DNA from: an uncultured Methanolobus sp.
GTDB lineage: Archaea; Halobacteriota; Methanosarcinia; Methanosarcinales; Methanosarcinaceae
DNA length: 64,000 nucleotides
Assembly (NCBI RefSeq): GCF_963665675.1
Contig: NZ_OY762426.1
Coordinates: forward strand, 3,100,001-3,164,000
Direction: 5' to 3'
The position numbers and the translations under genes are program-made. Below, piece after piece: positions 19,750 through 28,429 of this stretch. Below the pieces are notes generated by a model, which saw only the letters and a program-made list of their open reading frames with translations, was not told the DNA's origin and did not search any database. Numbering within the stretch: position 1 is the first letter of the stretch; each line of letters opens with the position of its first letter.

Positions 19750-20733
19750 TCACCTTTTATTCCATTCATTATCCCAGTAATCCTTTTCCCTGCTTTCATC
19801 CACAGATGCTTTCAGTTTCTCAGGGTATGGGTACAGGAACCTGTCTTTGTATGACTCTTCACCAAAAGTCCTGAAAGAGAACATCCTGAGAACTTCAATA
19901 ACAGCATCCCAGCTTATCCTGTTGTCTGCATAGCGTCCCAGTATTTCTTCAAAGAAGTAACTCTCATTATTGGCTTTGTCATCAGACATTAAAAACATCT
20001 TCCATGCAGTTTCCGTTTTCAGGACTTCAGAGCCGGGTTTTCTCAGTGTTTCTTTTAAAAGTAGCTTATACTCATCAGATACTTGATGAATTTCGTCGGC
20101 ATCTGCAATCAGTCCGGACATTTTATCAAACACTTCCGGGTTGTAAGAAACAAAAAGGAAACTGTTCTTACGGTGAAAATCCAGCAGTGAATCTATTGAA
20201 GCTTGATTTTCTATCTGTCTGAAATCTGCAAAAGCATAGAGGCATGTCAAATAATGATGCCTGATACGTGGATTAAGCAGCCTCTCGCTTTCTTCCATGG
20301 GATAACCATGATATCTGTTAATAACATGACCTGCAAAAAATCCTGCAGACCTTTCAACAACTGGAGACATTTCAGTCCTGGCGTAGACTTTCACATTTCC
20401 AAGACTCATGCTTGGGGAAAGGCCTTTGAAAATAAAACCATCAACTTCTCCTAATTCATTCAGGAAGTTTTCAGTAAAAACATTCATCTTTTCTGTAAGG
20501 TTCAGACCTGTGCCTGGTTGTACAAGCCTGTATTCATCATTCTTTCTGATAATCCTGAGGGGAGCTCTGGGAACACCAAGACCAATTTCAACTTCCGGAC
20601 AGACTGTTTTCATATCTGCAAAAGGCATCAGATCACGGACAACAGGAGAGCTTACCTTCTGCCCGTTATACCGCACCTTGTCAAACTCAAGGCACCTGCT
20701 TACCAGAAGTACAGGTCTTGGAAAACTTTCCAT
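19750..20733 (-). CDS. DUF523 (TudS-like) plus DUF1722 (YbgA) fusion protein
   Basis: A 327-aa cytoplasmic protein. Residues about 6-150 match DUF523: LLVSRCLEF, VRYNG, CPEVEIGLGVPR and a late SPS motif. Characterised DUF523 members such as the thiouracil desulfidase TudS bind an Fe-S cluster; two of the expected cysteines (SRC, TVCPE) are plain here. Residues about 180-310 match DUF1722/YbgA (RIRHHYLTCLYAFADF, LLDFHRKNSFLF), function unknown. The fusion is common in bacteria and archaea. It is upstream of and coupled to the HdrD-like gene, which suggests a shared sulfur or redox task (inference). A TATA-like ATTATAATCC lies some 20-30 bases upstream of the ATG with no Shine-Dalgarno, so the transcript may be leaderless. 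Confidence 0.85.
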   Translation of the reverse strand: MESFPRPVLLVSRCLEFDKVRYNGQKVSSPVVRDLMPFADMKTVCPEVEIGLGVPRAPLRIIRKNDEYRLVQPGTGLNLTEKMNVFTENFLNELGEVDGFIFKGLSPSMSLGNVKVYARTEMSPVVERSAGFFAGHVINRYHGYPMEESERLLNPRIRHHYLTCLYAFADFRQIENQASIDSLLDFHRKNSFLFVSYNPEVFDKMSGLIADADEIHQVSDEYKLLLKETLRKPGSEVLKTETAWKMFLMSDDKANNESYFFEEILGRYADNRISWDAVIEVLRMFSFRTFGEESYKDRFLYPYPEKLKASVDESREKDYWDNEWNKR

Positions 20734-20881
20734 GAAATAATATTGTAACTGATGGATTATAATTATGACCTTAAACGGCTTTGTAGAATTTCAGTGACAA
20801 AAATACATATTGCATTTATACAAAGAATTCTACAGAAGCACTTCGAAGAAAGTATTCCGGGTATCATGCAGATTTTTTGTT

Positions 20882-21621
20882 GGCATTGTTAATTAAATAT
20901 AGATATCTCGTTATTTCTGTATTTCATTAAAAGAATGATTGAATACTTTAGCATTTCAATGCTCTTGGTATAGCACTTTGACTTCCTTCTTAACCTTGCC
21001 AGAAAATGCCTGAATATACTGTTGTACCCTTCAACAGTATAAGTTTCTGCTTTTGATTGAGTATGAATCTCCTTCGGAAGGAACTCTGCATATGCTCTCC
21101 AGTGATCAGTCATCACTTCTCCAATCTCTTTTTCCTTTAACTTATCCCAGAGTTTTTCGCCTGTTTCTGTTCCCCTACTACCAAAAGAGCAGTCGATGAA
21201 TTTTTTCCCATCTCTATCAACAGCAATCCAGATCCAGCAGTAGTTTTTTTATTCCTGATGTATGTGTGCATCTCATCTAATTCTACGACAGAGATCTCTT
21301 TTTGACTTTTTAGTTCCTCTAATTCACTGCCAAATTGCTTGATCCAGTTTTGCACGGTAACATGGCTAACATTTAGAAAACGTCCAATTGAACGAAATCC
21401 TAGTCCTTCAAGGTATAATTGTAAAGCTTGTTTTTTCACAGACTCAGGGTATACTGTTGATTTCTTTTCGACAGTATAATTATATCCACACCCGGAGCAC
21501 CTGTAACGCTGACGTCCACCAACTATGCCATTCTTTGTGGAATCGGAACTTTTACATCTTGGGCAATTCATAAACAAATATATTCATCCATACTATATAG
21601 CTATGCTTTGTGACCAATGCC
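20882..21621 (-). mobile_element. IS1-like insertion sequence, left copy
   Basis: 740 bp. Ends are short imperfect inverted repeats, GGCATTG on the left and CAATGCC on the right; the same ends occur in the second copy at 36957. The transposase needs a -1 frameshift, as in IS1. I see no target-site duplication around it. Confidence 0.85.
20889..21571 (-). CDS. IS1-family transposase (InsA-InsB by -1 frameshift)
   Basis: The InsA part (21571 down to about 21245) has a zinc ribbon (CPRCKS..CSGCG), an HTH region (SIGRFLNVSHVTVQNW) and ends in VVELDEMHTYI, the first catalytic Asp. At a run of seven A (minus strand, 21244-21250) a -1 slip continues into NYCWIWIAVDRDGKK and on without a stop to VMTDHWRAYAEF and the C-terminal EGYNSIFRHFLARL, supplying the remaining DDE residues. 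The zero frame instead gives a 144-146-aa InsA-like product. The -1 frame is open throughout in this copy, so it looks intact. The start ATG at 21571 is preferred over the TTG at 21577. Confidence 0.85.
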
Positions 21622-21942
21622 GCTGGCATACTTGAAGATCACCACGGCCATACCCTGATATCAAGAAAGTCAAAAGGTTCTGTATACCTCAAATGCTGCA
21701 CATGTGGAATAACCCTGTGTGATGAGATAAACATCACCGACGCACATGTAGTGACATATGTCACAAAATCAGGAGTTCTTGAGCAACTTGACAACCTGGA
21801 TATCACCGATGAAGAATATGGATACCTGTTAACTGCTTACTACTCCGGTAAGATTGAATTCCCAGGTGGCCACAAAAGCCTCATACTCGTTGAGAGAAAC
21901 GAAACCGGACGATTCACAATTCTTCTCCCGGAGGATCACTGA
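21610..21942 (+). CDS. Hypothetical protein, 5' end cut by the IS (partial)
   Basis: The open frame runs out of the IS end at 21610-21621, so the native start is missing or replaced; about 107 residues remain. It contains DHHGHTLISR, LKCCTCGITLCDE (a possible partial zinc site) and ends RFTILLPEDH. I do not recognise the family. Its stop lies 67 bases before the AIPR start on the same strand. A GTG at 21610 inside the IS could still start translation. Confidence 0.5.
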   Translation: MTNAAGILEDHHGHTLISRKSKGSVYLKCCTCGITLCDEINITDAHVVTYVTKSGVLEQLDNLDITDEEYGYLLTAYYSGKIEFPGGHKSLILVERNETGRFTILLPEDH

Positions 21943-22009
21943 TGACATTGTACATAACTGTCTAATTAATAGTAAGAACTATCTATATGTTAAGATATTA
22001 AATACTAAT

Positions 22010-23686
22010 ATGAATATTAATGCAAGCATTGTTGACCAGCGTGTCCAATCAATTGTTGAAAATTATGGGCATTTGCTTCCTGAACAAATTGCAAGATGTA
22101 CAGATATAGATTCCAAAAAATCAGCTGCGTTTGTATTATTGTGCATGTCTACAATGCTTGAATGCGATTTTGAAGAAACTGCCTCGTTCTTAACAGATGG
22201 TGGAAACGATAAAATTATTGACGGTCTCCACATAGGAGAAATCCATGATGGAGAATTTACAATAACTCTTTTTCAAGGAAAATACAAGCGAAGCCTTGAG
22301 GGAAATTCTACTTTTCCAGAAAATGAAATTATAAAGATTATCAATATAGTAGGATCGTTATTTGATCCAAATAAAACATTAGATTTAAATATAAATTTAG
22401 TTTCAAAAGTTGAAGAAATTCGCTCTCTTGTAAGAGATGGTTACATTCCATATGTAAGAGTCGTTCTTTGCAACAACGGCAAAAAATGGAACGATGTTGC
22501 ACAAAATACCATTGATGCTTCAGATCTTGGTGACCAGGTCGAATGGAGTCATGTTAATCATGATTATATAGTCGGCATATTACAGAGTAAAAAAGAAATT
22601 AAAGAAACCGTATTGTTAACTGGAAAAGCAATAACAGAAGATTTCAATTATCGAAGGGTATTAATTGGTAAAGTCCCCGTGAGAGAAATTCAGAGAATAT
22701 TTGTCCGGCACGGGGATAGACTGCTTGAAAGAAACATTCGACGCTATTTAGGGCTGAACAAAAACAGAGTGAACTCTGCCATAAGGGATACACTTGTAAA
22801 CGATACTAAAAGAGATGATTTTTATTTCTTCAACAATGGCATTACAATGATTTGCAATAAGTTTCGCTACAATGCATTGCAAGCTCAAAATTATCAAGTG
22901 CACATTGAAGGGATGCAAATCATTAACGGTGGCCAAACCTGTAAAACAATAGAAAAAACGTTATCTGAAGAAGACATCTTTGACAATGTTGACTTACAGA
23001 ACGTACATGTAATGCTTCGATTGTATGAACTATCAGAAGATGATGAATTTGTTCGGGATATAACGTATGCAACAAACAGCCAGAACCCCGTTGATTTGAA
23101 AGATTTGCGTTCAAATGACGAAACGCAAACACTTCTTGAAATGAGTTTGAAAGATTTGGGATATACGTATAAGAGGCACAGAGAAGAAGGAATATCTGGA
23201 TCAAATGTTATTACTCCTGGAGTTGCTGCATCTGCAATTCTTGCAATTTGGAGAGAAAAACCCCACCTTGCTAAATTCAGGACATCCGAACATTTCGGAA
23301 AACTTTATGATGAAATCTTTGATAAAAATCTGAATAGCTCTCAATTAGCTATAGCAGTATTAATATTACGTTTTGTTGAAAATGAACGTAAGCGGCCAAC
23401 AATGGATAATCCTCCAAATTTTCTGCCTTATTCATCATACTTTATTGCGATGCTTATTGGAAAGAAATTGCTCAAGGAATTAGAAATATCTTTAGATAAA
23501 ATAAACCATTCTAATTTTGAGGAAATTAAAAGGAAATTTAATGAAGAAGCAATGAATTACTATGAAGAAGCACTAAACAGAACAGACAGCGCATTAGCCC
23601 AACTGTGGGGTGATACTGACATATCCCTGCAGAGACTTTCCGCAACATTCCGTCGTGGTGATCTATTAGAATATTTTAATACATAG
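22010..23686 (+). CDS. AIPR-family abortive infection / phage resistance protein
   Basis: About 558 aa, cytoplasmic. The AIPR signature is clear in the middle: RRYLGLNKNRVNSAI, then FYFFNNGITMICNKF and GMQIINGGQTCKTI, followed by TYATNSQNPVDLKDLRSND. AIPR proteins occur with restriction and other defence genes and were named from abortive-infection phage resistance; the catalytic role is not settled. An N-terminal 150-residue stretch contains a Phe/Gln-rich block (ITLFQGKYKR) seen in longer family members. The start at ATG 22010 was chosen because the family begins near there; an upstream in-frame start at 21854 overlaps the previous gene. The CRISPR array begins 395 bases downstream on the same strand, so this is a small defence cluster. 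Confidence 0.88.
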   Translation: MNINASIVDQRVQSIVENYGHLLPEQIARCTDIDSKKSAAFVLLCMSTMLECDFEETASFLTDGGNDKIIDGLHIGEIHDGEFTITLFQGKYKRSLEGNSTFPENEIIKIINIVGSLFDPNKTLDLNINLVSKVEEIRSLVRDGYIPYVRVVLCNNGKKWNDVAQNTIDASDLGDQVEWSHVNHDYIVGILQSKKEIKETVLLTGKAITEDFNYRRVLIGKVPVREIQRIFVRHGDRLLERNIRRYLGLNKNRVNSAIRDTLVNDTKRDDFYFFNNGITMICNKFRYNALQAQNYQVHIEGMQIINGGQTCKTIEKTLSEEDIFDNVDLQNVHVMLRLYELSEDDEFVRDITYATNSQNPVDLKDLRSNDETQTLLEMSLKDLGYTYKRHREEGISGSNVITPGVAASAILAIWREKPHLAKFRTSEHFGKLYDEIFDKNLNSSQLAIAVLILRFVENERKRPTMDNPPNFLPYSSYFIAMLIGKKLLKELEISLDKINHSNFEEIKRKFNEEAMNYYEEALNRTDSALAQLWGDTDISLQRLSATFRRGDLLEYFNT

Positions 23687-24080
23687 ATGTGATAACTGTT
23701 CTTTTTTATCACGTTGGAGTAAGAAGACCACCGTTTTCAAACTCACATCAAATCGAAGTATCGTTCACGCAACAAATACTGATCGGAAAACCCAATCGGA
23801 AGTCCCTGACTCCTGAGTGAAGACCGCTCACTTGATTAATTGGGCATCAGAAAAGCCGAGATTGATCCAATAATCTGACTTTTCGTGGATCTTTATATAC
23901 CCCCATCCAAATCAGAGTTCCACGAAATCCTGAATTATTATTATCGTTAAATAGTCGATTTAAAATAGTATTAAATTCTTATTTTCAATCAGTAAATCAG
24001 TGCCAAGCTAATTTTCAATATGTTTTCGCATTTCAACAAATGCAAGCGAAAATAGCCTGAAATGATCCAAAACCGGCTTG
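23687..24080 (+). promoter_or_regulatory. Probable CRISPR leader, 394 bp
   Basis: Non-coding and increasingly AT-rich toward the array (for example TATTATTATCGTTAAATAG near 23940-23955). It is assigned as leader because the only degenerate repeat is at the other end of the array. No gene seen in it. Confidence 0.6.
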
Positions 24081-25702
24081 GTTAAAATCAGACCTTAGAG
24101 GGATTGAAACTGGTACCGGCGAAGCATATTAGCATATGTCGTGGAGTTAAAATCAGACCTTAGAGGGATTGAAACTTGAAGTCCAGTCAATTGAGTAGTT
24201 AGCTGCTGCAGTGTTAAAATCAGACCTTAGAGGGATTGAAACTTGATTGTGAGATTACTGTTTGACACCGATGCATATGTTAAAATCAGACCTTAGAGGG
24301 ATTGAAACTCACATTAGAAAATGGTAATTGGTACAATGAATCAAGTTAAAATCAGACCTTAGAGGGATTGAAACAGGTCTACAAGATCGCTTCCGGCAGG
24401 AGCTAATGGGTTAAAATCAGACCTTAGAGGGATTGAAACTATACAATACTACTCTGAGTAGCTATCCATGAGCAGTGTTAAAATCAGACCTTAGAGGGAT
24501 TGAAACCCAACTGCCAAATTTTTGTCTCTTCACCAAAATTCACGTTAAAATCAGACCTTAGAGGGATTGAAACAAATTTCGTCCATTTTTGAAGCACCGA
24601 ATTAGTTCATGTTAAAATCAGACCTTAGAGGGATTGAAACGCAATTTCCATTGTCGAGAAGGCATTTAGCAGCCTGGTTAAAATCAGACCTTAGAGGGAT
24701 TGAAACGTGTAATGCTATGATCGACACTATTGCAGGTCCGCTGTTAAAATCAGACCTTAGAGGGATTGAAACATAGAATGAAAATCTGATATTAAATCGG
24801 TAAAATTGTTAAAATCAGACCTTAGAGGGATTGAAACATCTTCGCCTGTAATATCCCTCTCATTCACTTCACATCGTTAAAATCAGACCTTAGAGGGATT
24901 GAAACATGCAGATGTGCTCAGACGTATGTCAGGATGTAATTGTTAAAATCAGACCTTAGAGGGATTGAAACGAAGTAAAAACAGCTATAGCCGGGTTGGT
25001 TGCTGCTGGTTAAAATCAGACCTTAGAGGGATTGAAACTTCATCATCCGTTAAACATGACAACATTTTGGGTGGTTAAAATCAGACCTTAGAGGGATTGA
25101 AACGCTACTCATGACAGATACGATATGATAGTTCTCAATGTTAAAATCAGACCTTAGAGGGATTGAAACTTCAATGCTAACGTCAGTTCCTTGATACTCT
25201 CGCGGAGGTTAAAATCAGACCTTAGAGGGATTGAAACGTCGTCTTCACGCTGAGTATGGGCATGGTGATTCTTGTTAAAATCAGACCTTAGAGGGATTGA
25301 AACATGTGCTTGTTGCGTCACGTCTGATTGCTCCGTCAATGGTTAAAATCAGACCTTAGAGGGATTGAAACTTAATTTCTAGTGCAAACTATATAACCTA
25401 TATGGCAGTTAAAATCAGACCTTAGAGGGATTGAAACATGTTTCAAACATACCGCCATGATATGATAATTTAGGTTAAAATCAGACCTTAGAGGGATTGA
25501 AACGTAAGGGGCAGTCATTCAATTATTGAGTAAGGAGGTTAAAATCAGACCTTAGAGGGATTGAAACGCATAGTCGTATACATATCTGTCAGGATATTGG
25601 CTATTGTTAAAATCAGACCTTAGAGGGATTGAAACGCTGCAAGTTGGCACAAAAAGGATAGTGCGTAGTCAGGTTAAAATCAGACCTTAGAGGGGTTGAA
25701 AC
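24081..25702 (+). CRISPR. CRISPR array, 25 repeats and 24 spacers, no cas genes nearby
   Basis: The 30-bp repeat begins GTTAAAATCAGACC and ends TTAGAGGGATTGAAAC. Repeats start at 24081, 24146, 24213, 24279, 24345, 24410, 24477, 24544, 24611, 24677, 24743, 24808, 24876, 24942, 25009, 25074, 25140, 25208, 25274, 25342, 25408, 25474, 25538, 25606 and 25673. Spacers are 34-38 bp and all different. The first 24 repeats look identical; only the last has a change (A to G, GGGGTTGAAAC). The ATTGAAAC end is typical of archaeal type I and III repeats, which gives transcription left to right and a leader on the left. No cas gene is in this window, so processing must use Cas proteins encoded elsewhere. 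I found no convincing spacer match in the window. Confidence 0.98.
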
Positions 25703-25971
25703 TTCTTTTATATCGTCGGGCTGTGGTTCATCACTCGCGTTAAGTCAACATATTTGGCAATGGTGTTTCATTCTCAACAGTGGCAGATCCCTGGTCCCTG
25801 TGGAACCATGGGTGAAATGCCGGACAATTTACCTGACACAAAAGAGCTGGTGGCAAAGCGCATCAACACAACATTGGTATCTATACTTTTACAAAACTGT
25901 CAGGGACTGATATGAAATACCCATAGTTAGATATATCTTCTTACCAGTAAGGAAAGTAAGGAGAAATCACT

Positions 25972-26253
25972 ATGTCACTCAAAGAGATCAGGACTGTCAG
26001 TGTAACACGTAAAGGACAGGTATCCATACCAAAGGAATTCAGAGAGATAAACATGCAAGAAAACGACAGTGCAGCAGTACTCGTATTTGACAACCATATA
26101 GAGATTTACCCAATGTCTGACATCGAAGAAAGACTGGGCTGTGCGATAGCTTCCCAGAACGCACTTGCCGAACACTGGGACTCACCGGAAGAAGACGCTG
26201 CATGGGACCATCTTAAAAAGCACATGGAGCCCAGGCAAAATGACAATTCATAA
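25972..26253 (+). CDS. AbrB/SpoVT-type antitoxin
   Basis: 93 aa. The N-terminal swapped-hairpin AbrB fold is visible in VSVTRKGQVSIPKEFR and VLVFDNHIEIYPM; the acidic C-terminus (SPEEDAAWDHL) would wrap the toxin. A good Shine-Dalgarno (AAGGAGAAA) precedes the ATG. Such antitoxins neutralise the partner and repress their own operon by binding the promoter, here presumably the region with TTAGATATATC at 25926-25940. The stop overlaps the toxin start by 14 bases. Confidence 0.85.
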   Translation: MSLKEIRTVSVTRKGQVSIPKEFREINMQENDSAAVLVFDNHIEIYPMSDIEERLGCAIASQNALAEHWDSPEEDAAWDHLKKHMEPRQNDNS

Positions 26254-26569
26254 AGGAGACATCGTAATCGTACCCTTCCCCTTCACTGACCTTAGCAACA
26301 CCAAGATCCGGCCTGCAATCGCAGTAACGGATCAGATGAGAAAAGACGTAGTACTCTGCCAGATAACATCCAAATCTGCAACAGACGCTCACTCAGTAGA
26401 GCTCACAGATGCTGACATGTCATCCGGCAGGCTTGAAAGAGACAGCTTAGTACGTGTGAACAAGCTGTTCACCATTCAGGCAAGCGAAATACTCAAAGTC
26501 ATCGGGTCAGTAAATCCCGTAAAACTAGAACAGATAAACACCCACCTGATACACATGTTCAGGAACTGA
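26240..26569 (+). CDS. MazF/PemK-family mRNA interferase toxin
   Basis: 109 aa. The hallmark start KGDIVIVPFPFTDLSNTK with IRPAIAV is the PemK/MazF beta-barrel signature; RLERDSLVRVNKLF and the C-terminal SEILKVIGSV complete the fold. MazF enzymes cleave single-stranded mRNA at short motifs. The start is ATG 26240, 14 bases inside the antitoxin gene in another frame; the longer frame from 26165 is overlap. With the AbrB partner it forms a toxin-antitoxin module likely to stabilise the island. Confidence 0.87.
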   Translation: MTIHKGDIVIVPFPFTDLSNTKIRPAIAVTDQMRKDVVLCQITSKSATDAHSVELTDADMSSGRLERDSLVRVNKLFTIQASEILKVIGSVNPVKLEQINTHLIHMFRN

Positions 26570-26599
26570 ACATTAAAACAACAACAGGAGACAGTGCGC

Positions 26600-27067
26600 G
26601 TGAAACAGTACATACTACAGGAATGTCTGGGAGGAATCCCTGACACCCCTTCGGTCACAACCCAATTAGAACAGCTGCAGCAATGGATAAATGAAATCAA
26701 AAAAGAAAAACCGGGTCTGGAAACATTCGGCGACGACTCAGAAGAGTACAGCTCTTACGGAGAAGACGGAGACAACTACGAATTCAGAGTATGGGAACAC
26801 GAACTGGCAATATCAACACAGTTCATCGCCATACTCAGGGAATCTCACATAAGGGATGCACAGTACTGCCCCAAACTCCCTGAGAACGAAGATAACATCA
26901 TGGACGATGAACACTGGCTGGATCTTACCAGAGGATCTGTGTGTATAGGGCCATATAAAGCCGGGTGTGAGGACATGGCCCTCACCATTGCAACACAACT
27001 GTTCTCCTGTGACGTGGAGGCTGTGGAAGTAATACAGGTAATCAAGGACATTGGAGATCACGGCTAA
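26600..27067 (+). CDS. Hypothetical acidic protein downstream of the TA pair
   Basis: 155 aa, no family recognised. It is acidic and probably alpha-helical, with LEQLQQWINEIKKEKPGLE near the start, a Gly/Asp/Tyr-rich middle (YGEDGDNYEF) and a C-terminal WLDLTRG..CIGPYKAGCEDMALTIA stretch. The GTG at 26600 is preferred over 26594 because CAGGAG is 9 bases upstream. It probably shares the transcript with the TA genes, 30 bases downstream of the toxin stop. The GTG sits in a GTGCGCGTG string that resembles other starts in this island. Confidence 0.6.
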   Translation: MKQYILQECLGGIPDTPSVTTQLEQLQQWINEIKKEKPGLETFGDDSEEYSSYGEDGDNYEFRVWEHELAISTQFIAILRESHIRDAQYCPKLPENEDNIMDDEHWLDLTRGSVCIGPYKAGCEDMALTIATQLFSCDVEAVEVIQVIKDIGDHG

Positions 27068-27101
27068 AGTCACGGCTAAAGTCCTCACACATCATACAAC
27101 A

Positions 27102-27235
27102 AGATTTATATGCCCCCAAACCGAATATAGCTTGTATACATGTTGCGTTCATGGGGTCAGAACACTTGCTTCGGCAGGTGCCCCATGCACCAACCTACTC
27201 TTTTTCTACACACTGCCACGGCCAATAGCCGTAGG
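27102..27235 (+). ncRNA. Candidate small structured RNA
   Basis: A TATA-like TTTATATG at 27105-27112 is followed about 40 bases on by a strong two-part hairpin: CATGGGG (27150-27156) pairs with CCCCATG (27181-27187), and inside it CACTTGC, TTCG, GCAGGTG (27163-27180) forms a second stem with a UUCG loop. A T-rich run (CTACTCTTTTTC) follows, then another hairpin ACGGC-CAATA-GCCGT (27218-27232). No credible protein is encoded. No family recognised. Confidence 0.4.
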
Positions 27236-27319
27236 TCGCATGCTCGGCAACGCATATACCTATCGTGAAAACCACACCTGAATTCATGTACAGGCAAAAA
27301 GAGAACCACCGGTCAGGAG

Positions 27320-28219
27320 TCATGCCATCCACCTGTATCCATCGTCCACATCCACAATCTCACCGTTTCGCTTAAGACGTGAAAGATGCCCATTGATCGC
27401 ATCAATTCCAACCCTTGTCGTCCTGGCAAGAGCTTCGAAATTCTCTTTGGAAATGTACGTGTGCTTACCAAGCTGTTCAACTATGATGTCGTGGAGTTCA
27501 TCCTGACCGGGGTTCAAAAGTACTTTTGCAAATGGTTCATCATCTGTTTTCAGTGCAGAGATCACCTCCACCCTTTCAAACACATTGGAAGGATTGGGCG
27601 GGCCGCCGCGTTCCGCGACGTAATTGTTGATAGCTTCTCCAGCCTCATCCCAACTCAGTCCCATATAAGACTCCAGACCATGCCGTATCCTGTTAAGTCC
27701 AGCCTCCCACAGATGTTTCCCGTCGGAATATAAACGGAACTCCTCAACCAGATTGTGAATAAACGACCACACATCTTCATCATTCACAGCACCCGTTGCC
27801 GCCCCACTCATATCCGCAACAACTTCCTCCATATCCTCCAGCTCATCATCGTATCCACGGGTCTGTCCCACTCTCCATCTCTTACTCCTGACCATCGTCT
27901 CCGGCTCAACCCACTTGCACGTATAGGACATAATCTCCTCAACCAGATCAACATCCCTGACATCCGGCTGTTCCCTGTTATCAAGTGCAGCCGATATCTT
28001 AACAAGGTCCTCCACATATCCCACAAGCCTGTTCCTCGAATGTATATGGTCCTGGGCAAACAATCGCTTAAACACCATCTTAAGACGGCCAATAACCACC
28101 TGCGAAAGTTTCATCTTCAACCACTTTTTAGATGCCTGCTGAATATAGTCGCGGATATCCTGTGAATACACCAGCCTCTTAAGCTCAGCCTCCTCATGGT
28201 ATGTATTAATCCTTGACAC
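27320..28219 (-). CDS. Protein resembling the C-terminal part of an MCM helicase
   Basis: About 299 aa from a GTG at 28219 with GGTGAGG upstream. The N-terminal third (YSQDIRDYIQQASKKW, SRNRLVGYVEDLVKISAAL and DVRDVDLVEEI) resembles the helical lid region after the AAA+ core of archaeal MCM, where RQLE..RLSEA..L..V..DV is typical. The last 70 residues (GKHTYISKENFEAL..INGHLSRLKRNGEIVDVDDGYRWM) resemble the MCM C-terminal winged helix (LKREGEIY..PGY). The AAA+ motor (Walker A and B) is absent and no upstream frame supplies it. It may be a truncated viral MCM or a stand-alone DNA-binding replication protein; similarity is weak and judged by eye. It is divergent from the terminase operon, across an origin-like spacer. 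Confidence 0.4.
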   Translation of the reverse strand: MSRINTYHEEAELKRLVYSQDIRDYIQQASKKWLKMKLSQVVIGRLKMVFKRLFAQDHIHSRNRLVGYVEDLVKISAALDNREQPDVRDVDLVEEIMSYTCKWVEPETMVRSKRWRVGQTRGYDDELEDMEEVVADMSGAATGAVNDEDVWSFIHNLVEEFRLYSDGKHLWEAGLNRIRHGLESYMGLSWDEAGEAINNYVAERGGPPNPSNVFERVEVISALKTDDEPFAKVLLNPGQDELHDIIVEQLGKHTYISKENFEALARTTRVGIDAINGHLSRLKRNGEIVDVDDGYRWMA

Positions 28220-28429
28220 ACCGGTATATTCCTCACCATCATCCTTATTGTCCGGGTGGCCACAATAAATCGCGACATATATATAAAAATATTCACAATG
28301 TACACCTGCAAAAACAGACACCATATGGCACAGTATATATTTTATTATAAACTCACACTTACCCACTTTATGTGTATATCCGCCCCAAACGTGTATATAC
28401 AATAAAAATATTATATGTCCCGGTGGCAA

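Noticed and set aside
24111..24145. First CRISPR spacer matching 27487-27500
   Set aside because: Only about 12 bases agree and part of them lie in the repeat, so chance is likely.
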